From Basidiobolus ranarum (Eukaryota > Basidiobolomycota > Basidiobolomycetes > Basidiobolales), in assembly GCA_040143965.1 (NCBI GenBank), contig JASJQH010000007.1:1-61268 (forward strand): a stretch of 61,268 bases of DNA, in the 5' to 3' direction. The translations under genes were made by a program, and so were the position numbers. The notes under the pieces were generated by a model. It had not been told where the DNA came from and did no database searches. It saw only the letters and a program-made list of their open reading frames with translations. Positions within the stretch are counted from its first letter, which is position 1; each line of letters starts with the position of its first letter. Below, in pieces: positions 1-10,212 of the stretch.

Positions 1-1887
1 ACGTTCTCGTTGTTGGTAAGGGGTTGTTAGCACTTCAATAATGCCCACATCCTTACTAACACAATCTTGCTTTGCCATATGCACTGTAGTTACGAGATAT
101 GTTCGAGGACGCTAGTCTACCTATGAACGATGCAATGAGGAGTTTGACAAGTAAGCAAGCCATCTGGTTGGTTTGAAGCTCTGTGATATCGGGGTAAACC
201 AACAAAGAGCTAGATACATAATGGACACTGCAAAAGTGGTTACACATAGTATGTGGTGGTACATTGCAAATCATGTCTATTTTGCTGCTTCAATGACCCA
301 AAGATTGGGTATTACGAATAGAGGAGAGCACCGCGGTTGTAATCGTACTTGTACACTCAATCTAGAACCTCATTTAGATATTGTTATTTGCAGTGATTAT
401 CTAGAATTCCTCTGGTACTACCTTCAGAGAAGTACTAATGAACATCACCACCTTATGAGCATGGGCCACACAAATGCAGAGCAATTCATTAATTTTGCAG
501 ATCTCTAAGAAGTACATTCAACAAATCTGTGCAAACATAACAGAGCCCCCGTACATAAACACCTTCTTTAGTATATATCTAAGAATAACTTCAGGTAGAT
601 TGCCTGTCAAAACAGGTGTTCATGATGATGATAGGAGTACTGAAGGGTCAGAATGCTCAGATTGACGGCCAAAATTCCTGCTGTCACGGGCTGATCCAAA
701 TCCATCCTATCTGGGCCAGCCACTCGGAGCAACGTAGAAATACCGATTTTACGGAAACTAATGAGTGTCTTAGCTTGCCTGTCATAAACCACTCAATACT
801 AACACATGAACTAACCGGTGTCTATCAACTTCATGTGAGGTGGTTTGATGCTTGGCAAATCCAATGATGTAGTGACGCAATACTTTCAGAATCTGTGATC
901 CGATGGGACTTTCGTATCAGCTCAGCAGGGAGCGAGAGCTCCGCTGTGCCTATCTATCCGACAATATAATGGCTATGCCCCTCGCTGACACTTCAGAAAT
1001 ACGAGCAAAAGGGGTAGTTCACTTGACTCGATGAATGATCTGTCATTACCTGCGAAGCTCAGACCTAGAGGTAATATGGTGGGTGGCATGATCCCCATCC
1101 ATCAATGACTTCATGTCGTACATACTTGGTAATTCTACTAGCTGGCTAGAGTCAGGGTCAAAGTAGCATTCTGGGGTGATCCCATGCTTCAATAGCATAT
1201 ATACGGATCTTGGATGATCGCAAGATCGTTGATGCGTCGATCATGTGGTGACAAACATTACCTGAGAATGTCGGAATAACTGCATCTGTGAACCCCTCTC
1301 CAACGACACAAAATCCTCAGCCACTAATAAAACCAAGCATGTCGCAACCATGATGTTCAGGTTTCTTATTTTACGTCTCCACACTAAACCCATGTCAAAT
1401 CATAACATCGCCATAATATTGCATGCATAGAAATCCACCCGAAAGACATGTCTAGGGTTTCTCTTCATTGTTATTGTTGTACTTTAAGCCACACAATCAG
1501 ACCAGAAATCATGCGACAAAGCGCAATCAATCTCTTAGGTCAATCTCTACTATTTAAGTGGTCTGTGTCAACTACTAACCACTCACAGGACCGATGGCCG
1601 GATATCAACGCTCAATCAATTGCCAACAACTACACTTGAAATGGCATATTTAACCTGACAAATCTACACGGTTCAGGAATTTATTAGTGATCATATCAAG
1701 AATGTACATCACCCAAGCCGCAAGCAAAAAATTGAACAAGCATTTGAAAGCTGAGAAATATAATTATTGAACATGAAAGAGAAGTTACGGCCATTTGCGA
1801 GGGGTAAACAAACCGACTGCTAGAAAGAAACCCATTTTTTGTGGTAGTATTGGCTTGGAAGAGCTCCCGAGACAAACAAAGGACCAC
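1..1887. other. Gene-poor region, nothing recognised
   Basis: No coding region with recognisable homology is seen on either strand. The longest open frame (173-508, + strand, 111 codons) has no domain, no low-complexity pattern and no convincing splice partners, so I read it as chance. The stretch has ordinary mixed composition without tandem repeats. It lies downstream of the SPC25-like gene, which ends at 1888 on the minus strand. Confidence 0.5.
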
Positions 1888-2650
1888 TCACGACGAAGTC
1901 TCAAGAATCCTAGCACGAACCTGAGCAATGAGGAAAGGAAGATTGTCAAACCTCTTCGCAAAGTCGATTATATCGGTAATATCCCCATCCCAATTGACCA
2001 CACTAGCATCTTCAATTGTTTGAGTATTGGGATCAATAAAAATGTGAAGAGCAGGGTTTGAGAATCGGGGAATCTTAAATCTGATGACAAGCTCGGCCTC
2101 GCTTGACATCTCCACAGATTCAACTCCAACCATCTCTCGATATCCGTTGTTAGCGTGACGATACCTTTATCCAATAATCATAGGGAGGTATTGTTAATCG
2201 TTTAGCCCGTAAGTAGAATATGTAATGCGTGACCTACCACTTGCAGAGCTTCTCAACACGGGGATCCTGGTTCTGTGCCTTACTTGATATGGCAAGCACC
2301 TTTTTCTCGGCACTTTGACGTTGCTCTTGAAGCTGGGTAACTTCCTGTTGGAGGGTTTCTATCTTCCACTTAAGATCGTTTACGTTGATTTTTTTCTCTT
2401 CAATTGACGAATACACATCTTGAAACTCTTGAGTCTTGTTTGGAAACCAAGTATTTAGTTCAATAAAATAATCGTGTAAAAAGCCACCTTTGACTGAAAT
2501 AGTTACCTGCTCATCTAGAATTCGCTGTGACTTCTCAAGCTTCATTTTCTAATAAAGTAGGATTAAGATAGTTGCTACGTAGTATTTGAATTAAACTATT
2601 CTTACAATTTCATTCTTCTCCGGATTTGATAAATCAGTAAGCTTTTGCTC
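1888..2650 (-). CDS. SPC25: Kinetochore protein Spc25-like, Ndc80 complex, first exon not found
   Basis: Spc25 pairs with Spc24 in the Ndc80 complex, which links kinetochores to spindle microtubules. Three exons splice cleanly: 2650-2606, 2548-2238 and 2164-1888, giving about 210 residues. The first two exons hold a coiled coil rich in E, K and Q (LQQEVTQLQEQRQSAEKK). The last exon holds a C-terminal globular part beginning WYRHANNGYREMVGVE, then ELVIRFKI and ALHIFIDP, ending FDNLPFLIAQVRARI. That order (coiled coil, LGLE-like start, F-x-F strands, terminal NxxxFLxxVR helix) is the known Spc25 plan, and the length is close to the usual 200-240 aa. Oddities: no own initiator exon is visible, because a Copia gag remnant lies directly upstream at 2651-3330. 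The last intron ends in AAG rather than TAG or CAG. The family call is from pattern memory, without alignment. Csm1 or KNL1 (same RWD-like fold) are weaker alternatives. Confidence 0.6.
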
Positions 2651-4038
2651 CTGAAAGAGAATGGATAAGTAAAGGTTGTATAATTGGAAAAGAAATGTTT
2701 GTACCTTTTCTTGAGTCCCTGATTTGTGTAAATCTTTATCCCAAAGTCTGCCAAATACATAATTTAAGGTCAAATTTTCAGTTCTTGATTCTAGAGCCAT
2801 TAGTAGGCTCTGAAACTTGTGTGGCAGGCTATTTAGGACTGTAACTATGATATCTTGATCAGTAGTAGGTATGCCAATGCATTACATTTCATCAACTAAA
2901 ATAGTGACTCTGTTGATTAGTTATTTAATGTCTTCTCCTAGCTTCATCTTTAAGTAACCAAACTGTCTTCTTAGAAATGTCTTGTTGGAAGCAAAACTTG
3001 TTTTGTAGGTGTCTTCCAAGGCTTTTCATACCTTCTTGGCAGTTTTAGCTCTTGAACATTGAATTAGCAATTTGTCTTTAATATTAAGACAAATTGTGTT
3101 ACTGGCACTGTGTTCTTCTTTAACCTGGAGTTAAACTTTGGTTTCAGATTGCTTTGCATTGTTTTCTTCTCCTACATCAGTGTCCCAAAGTCCTCTTTCT
3201 TGTAGCTGCATTTTCAATTTAATTTTCCAAACTTGATAATTGGTACCATCCACTCTTCCAGAAGAGGGAAAAGTTCAATAAATTTGAGAAGTAGACATTA
3301 CAGAGAGTGCAAGCTTGGGGCTCATAACCTGTTAATGCATCTGAGAGCCTGTTGGAAGTGGGTTGCAGAATTAGAGGGATTGATTGTTTTCACTTATTGA
3401 TTTATTGAGTTGAAAGTTAACAATTATAGTTTTGTCAAGATGTAGACAAACTAATCTGTATAATGTGCTAAGAAAGGTCCCAGGAGCATGTGTGCAAAGT
3501 GTGGGGCTTCTAGCACAAGTTTGAAAGATCTATATATCTGAGAATTTCTAAGTAAATTCCTTATGAGGATAATGGATAATATCTTAGTGAAATATAAGAT
3601 AACTAAGTACTAAGCTATATATGACTATATAGGTGTTTAGTCAATGCTAATTTCAACAATAACAAGTATGTCTTATTACCCTCACTTATCTATTATATCT
3701 TATTACACAAACTCCTAAATATCTCAAATTATTAATTTACTTCTGTACTACAAAAATCACCATATTCTCTTAAGAACAAAGTAACCAAAAACACTATCAT
3801 AAGTTGCCTCTAATATACAAAGTCTACCCCCATTATGTCAAGATCCTCCAAAATATATATATTATCAAACTTGTGCTAGAGCCCCCAAACTTTGCACACA
3901 TGTTCCTGGGACCTTTCTTAACACAATTGTAGCATTAGCTTGTTTATATCTTGACAAAACTATAAATGTCAACTCTCTACTCAATAAATCAATGAGTGAA
4001 AACCACCAGGTTCTCTATTTCTCCAAACCACTTCCAAC
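2651..4038 (-). mobile_element. Broken Copia-type LTR retrotransposon (LTR + gag remnant)
   Basis: Minus-strand Ty1/Copia fossil. Parts seen: one LTR at 3330-4038 (TG...CA ends, read on the minus strand), a primer-binding-like site GGTTATGAGCCC at 3318-3329 directly after it, and a gag remnant from about 3300 to 2700 with the Copia gag (UBN2-type) look, for example LTLNYVFGRLWDKD near its end. Pol and a second LTR are not seen. The element is broken, with several breaks in gag, so it is not recent. It lies against the upstream edge of the SPC25-like exons. Confidence 0.75.
3352..4038. repeat. Long inverted repeat inside the LTR
   Basis: About 175 bp at 3352-3525 (starting TGTTGGAAGTGG) is the imperfect reverse complement of 3866-4038 (ending CCACTTCCAACA). 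The outer 17 bp, including GAGCC just outside, pair perfectly. The arms flank a ~340-bp AT-rich centre. They lie inside the LTR proposed at 3330-4038, so this LTR could fold into a long hairpin. Alternatively, two LTR fragments may be joined head to head. Confidence 0.7.
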
Positions 4039-4682
4039 AGGCTCCCAATTTACTTTAACATTATATGTGCACAAAGATAATATGGTGAAGCATATATGCA
4101 GAATTCTCCAGATAAAATAATACAAGGGAGGCCTAATAAAAATTGTGCTATTAACATTGATGCTCCAGGCATTAAATTATGAAGATTAATCAAGATATTG
4201 CAACATTTATATGTGACAAATTCTGGCACAATATATTTCTAGAAAGCATTCAAGAACTCAAATATCAAAGTACCCTGCACGAAATGTTTAGCATTGTCAA
4301 TCAATGAGTTATCTATGACAATCTCGACTAGAGAGAGTGGAAGGTTTACAAACAGTATCTTGCATATGAAAATAGGGCCAGTTGTTGGATTTCTTTGGTT
4401 GTTGAGTATTTTCCATTATTGGATTTCTTCAGCTGATCCGATATAATGATAATGATGAATTTTGTTATTAAACCTAACCAACCATTGTATAATCCTAACC
4501 CTGCAACATAAGGAAGCACTAACCACTTTTGGCGTTGAGTATGCAAGACCAACCCTAGCCCTAAATACCACTTTGGCGACTTTGCAAGCTATAGGTCAGC
4601 TCCACTTCGGCCTATTGTTAGTATTAAGGAATGACTCGGGTAGATGTTTCGCATTGATCCCTGTTTCTACCGTGTAGCTCAA

Positions 4683-5000
4683 GATAAGCACTGAGTCACA
4701 AGATTTGTGACTAAGACTAAGAAAATACGGGTTCTGGTTGGAGATCCGATCAATAATTTAAGTTCATATCATATGATCCACATTCACAGCTGCATTTACA
4801 GTTGCTTGCTCTTCATACTCGCCTCATACTCATACCCTTATCCTGGCAGTCACATGAAAGTTCAAGATAGGAAATTGTATGGAATAAGATCAGGTGCAGA
4901 TAGGATTTTTGCAGCTCTCAGGGTGCTTCCCCTTTATTTCCGAAAAGAAGATAAACATACTAAAGGCCATTGGCTCTGTTAATTGAGTTGACTGCTTATC
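4683..5000. promoter_or_regulatory. Cluster of GATA-factor-type sites before the ammonium transporter
   Basis: Sites seen: GATAAG at 4683-4688, CTTATC (GATAAG on the other strand) at 4837-4842 and again at 4995-5000, and GATAAA near 4947. Fungal ammonium permeases are typically under nitrogen catabolite control by AreA/Gln3-type GATA activators that bind such sites. Control of this gene is inferred from the position of the sites only. Confidence 0.45.
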
Positions 5001-5028
5001 TATTGTTTGGGATCTAGTCTCACTCGCT

Positions 5029-5035
5029 TATAAAA
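5029..5035 (+). promoter_or_regulatory. TATA box of the ammonium transporter
   Basis: TATAAAA lies 57 nt upstream of the ATG at 5086. This is a good position for a short-leader, inducible promoter. Confidence 0.6.
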
Positions 5036-5085
5036 CCTGAGGATAGCCATACAACAGGACTGTATCAACTCATCATTAACAGAAA

Positions 5086-6453
5086 ATGAGTACTTTAGCA
5101 CCTGCATCCACTCCTAATTATTCTTCGGGGGATATCACTTGGGTACTCGTCTCAACGAGTCTCGTCTTTTTGATGATTCCTGGAGTAGGCTATTTCTACA
5201 GTGGAATGGCTCGTTCAAAAAATGCCCTTTCCCTAATAATGTTATGCTGTCTATCAGTAGCCGTTGTACTAATTCAATGGTTTATCTGGGGCTACTCTCT
5301 TGCTTTTGGTCCTAGCGGTAGCTGGTTTATAGGGAATCTAGACCACGCTTTTCTACGTGATCTTGTAGGTAATCCTAGTGTTGGTAGTTCAAAGATCCCT
5401 GACCTTGCTTTCATGATCTATCAATCCATGTTCGCCTCGATTGCCCCCGCTCTAGCAATTGGCGCTTCAGCTGAACGTGCTCGTATTTTACCGACAATTG
5501 TATTCATCTTTATTTGGGCAACACTTGTCTATGACCCATTGGCATACTGGACTTGGTCTCCAGACGGTTGGGCCATGAAATTGGGAAGTCTTGACTTCGC
5601 TGGTGGCACGCCTGTTCATATCTCCTCGGGAGTTGCCGCTCTAGCATATGCAATTAAGGTGGGAAAAAGAGAAGGACATGGTACTGAGAAATTTAAGGCC
5701 CATAATATGTCCAATGTTGTAATGGGAACCGCTTTTCTTTGGTTCGGTTGGTTTGGTTTCAATGGAGGTTCTGCCTTAGCTGGCTCCCTCAGAGCTGTCA
5801 TGGCTATTGTAGTGACAAACATCTCTGCCGCTTCAGGAGCTCTAACCTGGGTATTAATTGATTATTTCCGTACTGGACGTAAATTCTCAGCCCTCGCCTT
5901 TTGCTCCGGGGCTGTGGCTGGATTAGTTGCCATTACACCAGGATCAGGCTACGTTGGTCCAGCTCCTGCAGTTCTAATTGGTGTGGTTGCAGGAATCGGA
6001 TGTAACTACGCCCGTCATTTAAACCATCTGTTGGATTTTGATGATGCTTTAGATGTATTTGCTGTTCACGCAGTTGGCGGTTTTCTTGGAGACCTTATGA
6101 CTGGTATTTTTGCTGAACAACGTATAGCTGCTTTAGATGGATCAACCATTTCAGGAGGATGGATCAACGGTAATTTCATGCAGATTCTCTACCAACTTGC
6201 TGGAAGTTCAGCAGGATTTGCATGGACATTCATTGTCACATACATTATCTTGTGGATCATGGATAAAATACCAGGACTTAGCCTTCGTGCTGATCCCGAA
6301 AGTGAAAGACTTGGTTTAGATCTCTCGGAGTTAGGGGAGTCAGCCTATTATCACGTAGAACATGCTCGTACCATCAGTTCACATACCATTAATGAGGCCA
6401 GTGACTTGAGTTTAGAAAAGGTTTGCGTTGAGACAGAAACAACCAAAGCTTAA
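5086..6453 (+). CDS. AMT: Ammonium transporter, Amt/Mep/Rh family
   Basis: Plasma-membrane ammonium permease of 455 aa, encoded in one intronless frame. It carries the family landmarks in order: an extracellular N-terminus, then TM1 with GVGYFYSGMARSKNA; the first-half signature YDPLAYWTWSPDGW with the conserved Asp; the pore His of the first half in FAGGTPVHISSG; FLWFGWFGFNGGS; and the second pore His in DVFAVHAVGGFLGD. Eleven hydrophobic segments fit. Length matches fungal Mep proteins (about 450-500 aa). The cytoplasmic tail after about residue 400 is short and acidic/Ser-rich (ADPESERLGLDLSELGES), a typical place for phosphoregulation. GATA-type sites and a TATA box lie upstream, which suggests nitrogen-dependent expression. 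Whether it is a Mep2-type sensor cannot be told from sequence alone. Confidence 0.96.
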   Translation: MSTLAPASTPNYSSGDITWVLVSTSLVFLMIPGVGYFYSGMARSKNALSLIMLCCLSVAVVLIQWFIWGYSLAFGPSGSWFIGNLDHAFLRDLVGNPSVGSSKIPDLAFMIYQSMFASIAPALAIGASAERARILPTIVFIFIWATLVYDPLAYWTWSPDGWAMKLGSLDFAGGTPVHISSGVAALAYAIKVGKREGHGTEKFKAHNMSNVVMGTAFLWFGWFGFNGGSALAGSLRAVMAIVVTNISAASGALTWVLIDYFRTGRKFSALAFCSGAVAGLVAITPGSGYVGPAPAVLIGVVAGIGCNYARHLNHLLDFDDALDVFAVHAVGGFLGDLMTGIFAEQRIAALDGSTISGGWINGNFMQILYQLAGSSAGFAWTFIVTYIILWIMDKIPGLSLRADPESERLGLDLSELGESAYYHVEHARTISSHTINEASDLSLEKVCVETETTKA

Positions 6454-6564
6454 TTCAAACTTATCTCCCAAAAATACTGTAACATACATACCCTCTTGTA
6501 GATGCAATTTTCTCATTCCCTTCTCCCGAAGAAAAGCAAGAATAACCTTAATGTTAAACATATA

Positions 6565-6623
6565 CCTATCCGTTCTTACATACAAAATAAATAATCCTAT
6601 CTGTTCTTACATACAAAATAAAT
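6565..6623. repeat. 30-bp direct repeat, two copies
   Basis: CCTATCYGTTCTTACATACA followed by AAATAAATA occurs at 6565-6593 and again at 6595-6623, differing at one base. It lies in the 3' flank (probable 3' UTR) of the ammonium transporter gene. Confidence 0.85.
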
Positions 6624-6862
6624 ACTCCTATCCAACCTCTATACAAACTGATTAGAATCCTCTTTTAATAAGCTTAATGAATGCACTTAATCGTAAACGT
6701 AAAATGCTCTAAAATAACTGATTTACACCAATTATATTACCATATTAATTAGGAATCATGCTGCCCGATTAAAATGGGATATTTTTTAGACATAAAGGAT
6801 ACTATTTATAAGCCAATTCTTGTTTATAGCTTTAGTTCACAATACATTGTACGTAAGAAGTA

Positions 6863-7651
6863 ATGGATACGCTAGAACAACTGATTCAACAAAAGGACTA
6901 CAAAGGTCTAGTTAGTGCTTGCGAGGAATTGGAATTTCACGTTAGTTCACTTGCTCCTTACTTATCGCATTAAAAACAGTTTACTTACTCTCTCCTTAAG
7001 GTTGCTATCGGCCGAATTGACGTACCATTAAATACACTTTATAGCTTTCTCTTTGCTGGATATCTACTTACCAATGAATTGTAGGTAGTTTTCTATTTTC
7101 GCTACTATAAAGAAGCTCTCTCACTTACCCATTCCAAATAACTTCTTAACTGCTAGAAATGCAAGTCGATTTTTATGGAAAAGATTGTCAACTGACTTGA
7201 AAGAGGATTCGGAGCTGAGAAACTTTCATCGGATTTTTGTATCTCTATGGAAACGTGAATACCCCACTGTATATGAAGAAATCACTCGCTCCTCTTGGAC
7301 AAATCCTTTACTGGTTCAATTAAACCAAGAATTGATGACTATCATAAGAGAACGTATGTTCGGTTTAATTTCTACCGCATATTCACATATATCCATTGCC
7401 GATACCAGTCGATATCTGGGTGTACCCGAGGCTGACTTACCCTCAAGTCTTCAGCCAAGAGGTTGGGAAATGACTGAAAATGGATTCATTCCCAAACAAA
7501 TAGGTACTTTTATCCTTAATTTCATCCCTCTTCACTTTCACTCTTACTTACATACCTTCCATTTGTAGAGAAAAAAGTTGAACAAACTACAGGTTTGGAA
7601 CAACTGGATCAATTAGCCGGCTATGTCATGTATCTTGAATCATCGGTCTAG
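6863..7651 (+). CDS. CSN8: COP9 signalosome subunit 8
   Basis: Small PCI-domain subunit of the COP9 signalosome, which removes NEDD8 from cullin-RING ligases. Four exons splice to about 195 aa, the normal CSN8 size: 6863-6940, 7001-7080, 7157-7503 and 7569-7651. Diagnostic stretches are NASRFLWKR, then SLWKREYPTVYEEI, then RERMFGLISTAYSHISIADT and YLGVPEADL, matching the CSN8/PSMD8 PCI pattern (helical repeats, then winged helix). The intron ends are TAAG, CTAG and GTAG. The gene is convergent with the PPR gene downstream (259 bp between stop codons). It is moderately divergent, but the combination of length and motifs leaves little alternative other than the proteasome-lid relative Rpn12, which is longer. 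Confidence 0.85.
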
Positions 7652-7909
7652 AACGGTTACTTTTATTGGATAAGATAGCCTTGCAGCCTTGTTCTCATCG
7701 ATGGCTACATGTAACGTCTGCCAGATACACATACATGAATAAAGGAAGATTTATCAAATGATCTTTAATATTACAATCAGAAAAATCCCCCCAAAATCTC
7801 TGGTGTAGGTCATCTCTATACCAAATGACAGAAAGTGAGAAGAACCCACCTAATAACATATGGCTAATGTGGTATGCAATATTTTACAGTGAACAATGGG
7901 AAGTTATTA

Positions 7910-9844
7910 TCATTCATTTAGTGGTCGATAATCTACCAGAAATCGGTCTATTTCTTGATCTTTGGGTAGAACAGCTGGACACCAGGCGGCTATTAGCCGT
8001 TTCGCTTGCTTGGCCAAGTCATCCCTCTCAGCATAGATAAGATGGCTTAGTAGAAGAAGGATATTTCCTTTGGCTGGAATCACCTGAAGCATGTTCATTG
8101 TTTCTAAAGTCGGAATGAATTGTTCAAAATCCCCTTTTTTGGCCAACAAATTGAAATACCGCTGAAAATTCCTACGCTCAAGAGTTATCTTAGAACGCTC
8201 CCGACCAAGCTGGCGTTTTAATACGTCTTGCATAACTTGATAGCCAGGCTCGATCTGGTTATTGAATGTGCAAGAATCTAAGAAAATACTGAGGGTGGCG
8301 GAATCGGGAGCAAGTGAAAATTTAGGAAATGAATGCCAAAGCTCTAGAACCTTTTCACCATCTCCTAGTCGATTGTACGCATCCATGATTGTATTCATCA
8401 GTACAGTGTCAGGGCGGATTTTATCCATCATCATTCGCTTCTCCAAATCTTTTATCGCCTGCAGATTGGAGGTTTTCGCAAATCCATCGATGAGAGCACC
8501 GTATGTAACATGGTTAGGGGTGATTCCGGACTTCCGCATCTCTTCAAATAGACGTACAGCGGTGGCGAGGTCCAAGCTCTTTGCATACAAGTTGATCATG
8601 GATGTATAGATGTAGACATTAGGCTTGGCCTCCTGCTCGGCCATTAATTGCACTACTTTGGAGATCCCCAGAGTCCCGTACTTCTGGTCAAAGGCATACA
8701 AAATGGCGTTGTAATAATGCAGATTTCGAGACATCCCTGACCGACCCAGCACTTCGAAAACTTGTATGGCATCGTCGTGTTGATAATGATCTACCATGAT
8801 CTTCGTGATGATACTGAAAGCCTGTATATCGGGAAATAGCCCAATGCGCAGCATTCTGTTGAACAACTTCATCGCAGTTTTGTGATTACCAGCTGCTCCG
8901 TAAGATTGCATCAATAAACTGTAAGCCTTGACATCCGCAGTTATTCCTGAATGTTGCATTCGTTGAAATGTTTGAATGCACCCAGCTTGATCAGACCCTT
9001 TATAATGAGCCTTCATTAATTCCGTAAAAATAGAAATGTTTGGGCACACATTGGCGTCAATCATATCCTCGAATATAATCCCCGCCTCTTTGTATTTTCC
9101 AAGCGCGGCGAAGTGAGATATCCCCAAAAAGAAAAGAAATGATATTGGCACTGTGGCACGATGAATAATTTTACGAATATCTTCCAAGGTGACACCCTTT
9201 TGGTCCAACGCCTCGCGCAATTGTGCATATACAGTAATGGGTAGCCCAGGTTTAAGTTTACTCAACGAAGATACTAATTGTTGGGCGTGAATCTCCTGGG
9301 AATCTTCAGTTAATTTCGTTACCAGTACATGAATCGTCTTTGCAGTTGGAGTTAGCCCACCTTTCACCATCTTCTGAATCAGATCCATGGCTAGTTCGAA
9401 TTTCTTCTGATGACAGGCCTTCTGAATAATTGTTATGTATGCCTTCTCTTTATACTCGTGAATATGCGGTAACAATGATAACATCTTATCAAGATTATGC
9501 GGGTCTCGAACTTTATGTAATAACAATAGAAGTTTATATTGAACATCCTGTGGAATCCTATCTCGGAGAGAGGGCTCGACGTTAGATACTATATCCCAAG
9601 CATGAAATAAATCCTGTCGATTGATGTAAACCGATAGCAACTCTAGTGGTATGCTTGAAAGATTTCTACTTGGTACGGAATGTGAATAATTATCGACGGC
9701 GCTCGAACTAATACACCGTGAAGAATTAAGGTCAAAATTCACAAAGGAATTGACCAAACGCGGTACTACTGGAATGAGTCTCAGTCGTCTGGGAGTGCAG
9801 AGTTTTATCCTCAACCCTAGCTTCCTGAGATTCCAAGGAAGCAT
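7910..9844 (-). CDS. Mitochondrial pentatricopeptide-repeat (PPR) protein
   Basis: Intronless gene of about 644 aa. PPR proteins bind RNA, in fungi mostly mitochondrial transcripts, and act in stability, processing or translation. At least eight 35-residue PPR units are readable, for example those starting TADVKAYSLLMQSYGAAGNH, KPNVYIYTSMINLYAKSLDL and TPNHVTYGALIDGFAKTSNL. The first ATG is at 9844. It opens an Arg-rich, acid-free N-terminus (MLPWNLRKLGLRIKLCTPRR), which is a good mitochondrial presequence. The frame continues upstream only with a non-ATG codon. Which RNA it binds cannot be read from the sequence. It is divergent from the small RRM-like gene at 10213. Confidence 0.88.
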   Translation of the reverse strand: MLPWNLRKLGLRIKLCTPRRLRLIPVVPRLVNSFVNFDLNSSRCISSSAVDNYSHSVPSRNLSSIPLELLSVYINRQDLFHAWDIVSNVEPSLRDRIPQDVQYKLLLLLHKVRDPHNLDKMLSLLPHIHEYKEKAYITIIQKACHQKKFELAMDLIQKMVKGGLTPTAKTIHVLVTKLTEDSQEIHAQQLVSSLSKLKPGLPITVYAQLREALDQKGVTLEDIRKIIHRATVPISFLFFLGISHFAALGKYKEAGIIFEDMIDANVCPNISIFTELMKAHYKGSDQAGCIQTFQRMQHSGITADVKAYSLLMQSYGAAGNHKTAMKLFNRMLRIGLFPDIQAFSIITKIMVDHYQHDDAIQVFEVLGRSGMSRNLHYYNAILYAFDQKYGTLGISKVVQLMAEQEAKPNVYIYTSMINLYAKSLDLATAVRLFEEMRKSGITPNHVTYGALIDGFAKTSNLQAIKDLEKRMMMDKIRPDTVLMNTIMDAYNRLGDGEKVLELWHSFPKFSLAPDSATLSIFLDSCTFNNQIEPGYQVMQDVLKRQLGRERSKITLERRNFQRYFNLLAKKGDFEQFIPTLETMNMLQVIPAKGNILLLLSHLIYAERDDLAKQAKRLIAAWCPAVLPKDQEIDRFLVDYRPLNE

Positions 9845-9874
9845 TTGTTCGGGTATGTTGTTGGTTGGAGACAA

Positions 9875-10212
9875 AAATACAGTTTGCTGCGTGAAGAAAC
9901 AATTAATATATTATTGTAGTGTATATGGGCTTAGATGAAGAAGACTCTGTACAGCATGATCATTAACTCAAAAACCCCAGAGGAATTTTGGATCATTTAA
10001 AAAAAGAATTTTCCTTGACAATGCTCGATTTAAGCATGATCCCTTTTATTTAATGTGGGGTTGAGAGCGGCTATGTTGAGTACCAATTAATCAAATATAA
10101 ACTAGTGGCTAACCCTAAGCTGATATCCGTGGTTTAAAAATTTTTCGGTTCGAGTCACAGCTTAATTCATCGCAGCTTCTCAATTCCTACACTTCACCTT
10201 TGTCCTCTAATC
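9875..10212. other. Divergent intergenic region, PPR gene / RRM-like gene
   Basis: Short AT-rich spacer between two divergent start codons, presumably holding both promoters. No tRNA or other RNA gene is supported. Confidence 0.5.

Larger units (their letters stand above)
4039..5085. other. Intergenic region upstream of the ammonium transporter
   Basis: No gene is recognised. The part next to the LTR (4039-4360) is AT-rich and might be a further decayed repeat, but no family can be named. The part from about 4680 onward holds the GATA-type sites and TATA box listed separately. Confidence 0.5.

Noticed and set aside
173-508. 111-codon open frame
   Set aside because: No homology, no domain and no promoter or splice context; consistent with a chance frame.
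1888-2650. KNL1/Spc7 or Csm1 assignment for the coiled-coil gene
   Set aside because: The overall length and the order LGLE-like start, F-x-F strands and terminal FLxxVR helix fit Spc25 better.
4490-4565. Telomere-like CCTAACC/CCCTAA words (also TTAGGG near 59086)
   Set aside because: Only isolated words, not an array; chance occurrences.
7569-7651. Separate small gene after CSN8 exon 3
   Set aside because: It is the last exon of CSN8, in the correct splice phase.
10085-10170. tRNA-like sequence with GGTTCGAGTC resembling a T-arm
   Set aside because: The five-base T-stem does not pair and no matching acceptor or anticodon stem can be drawn.
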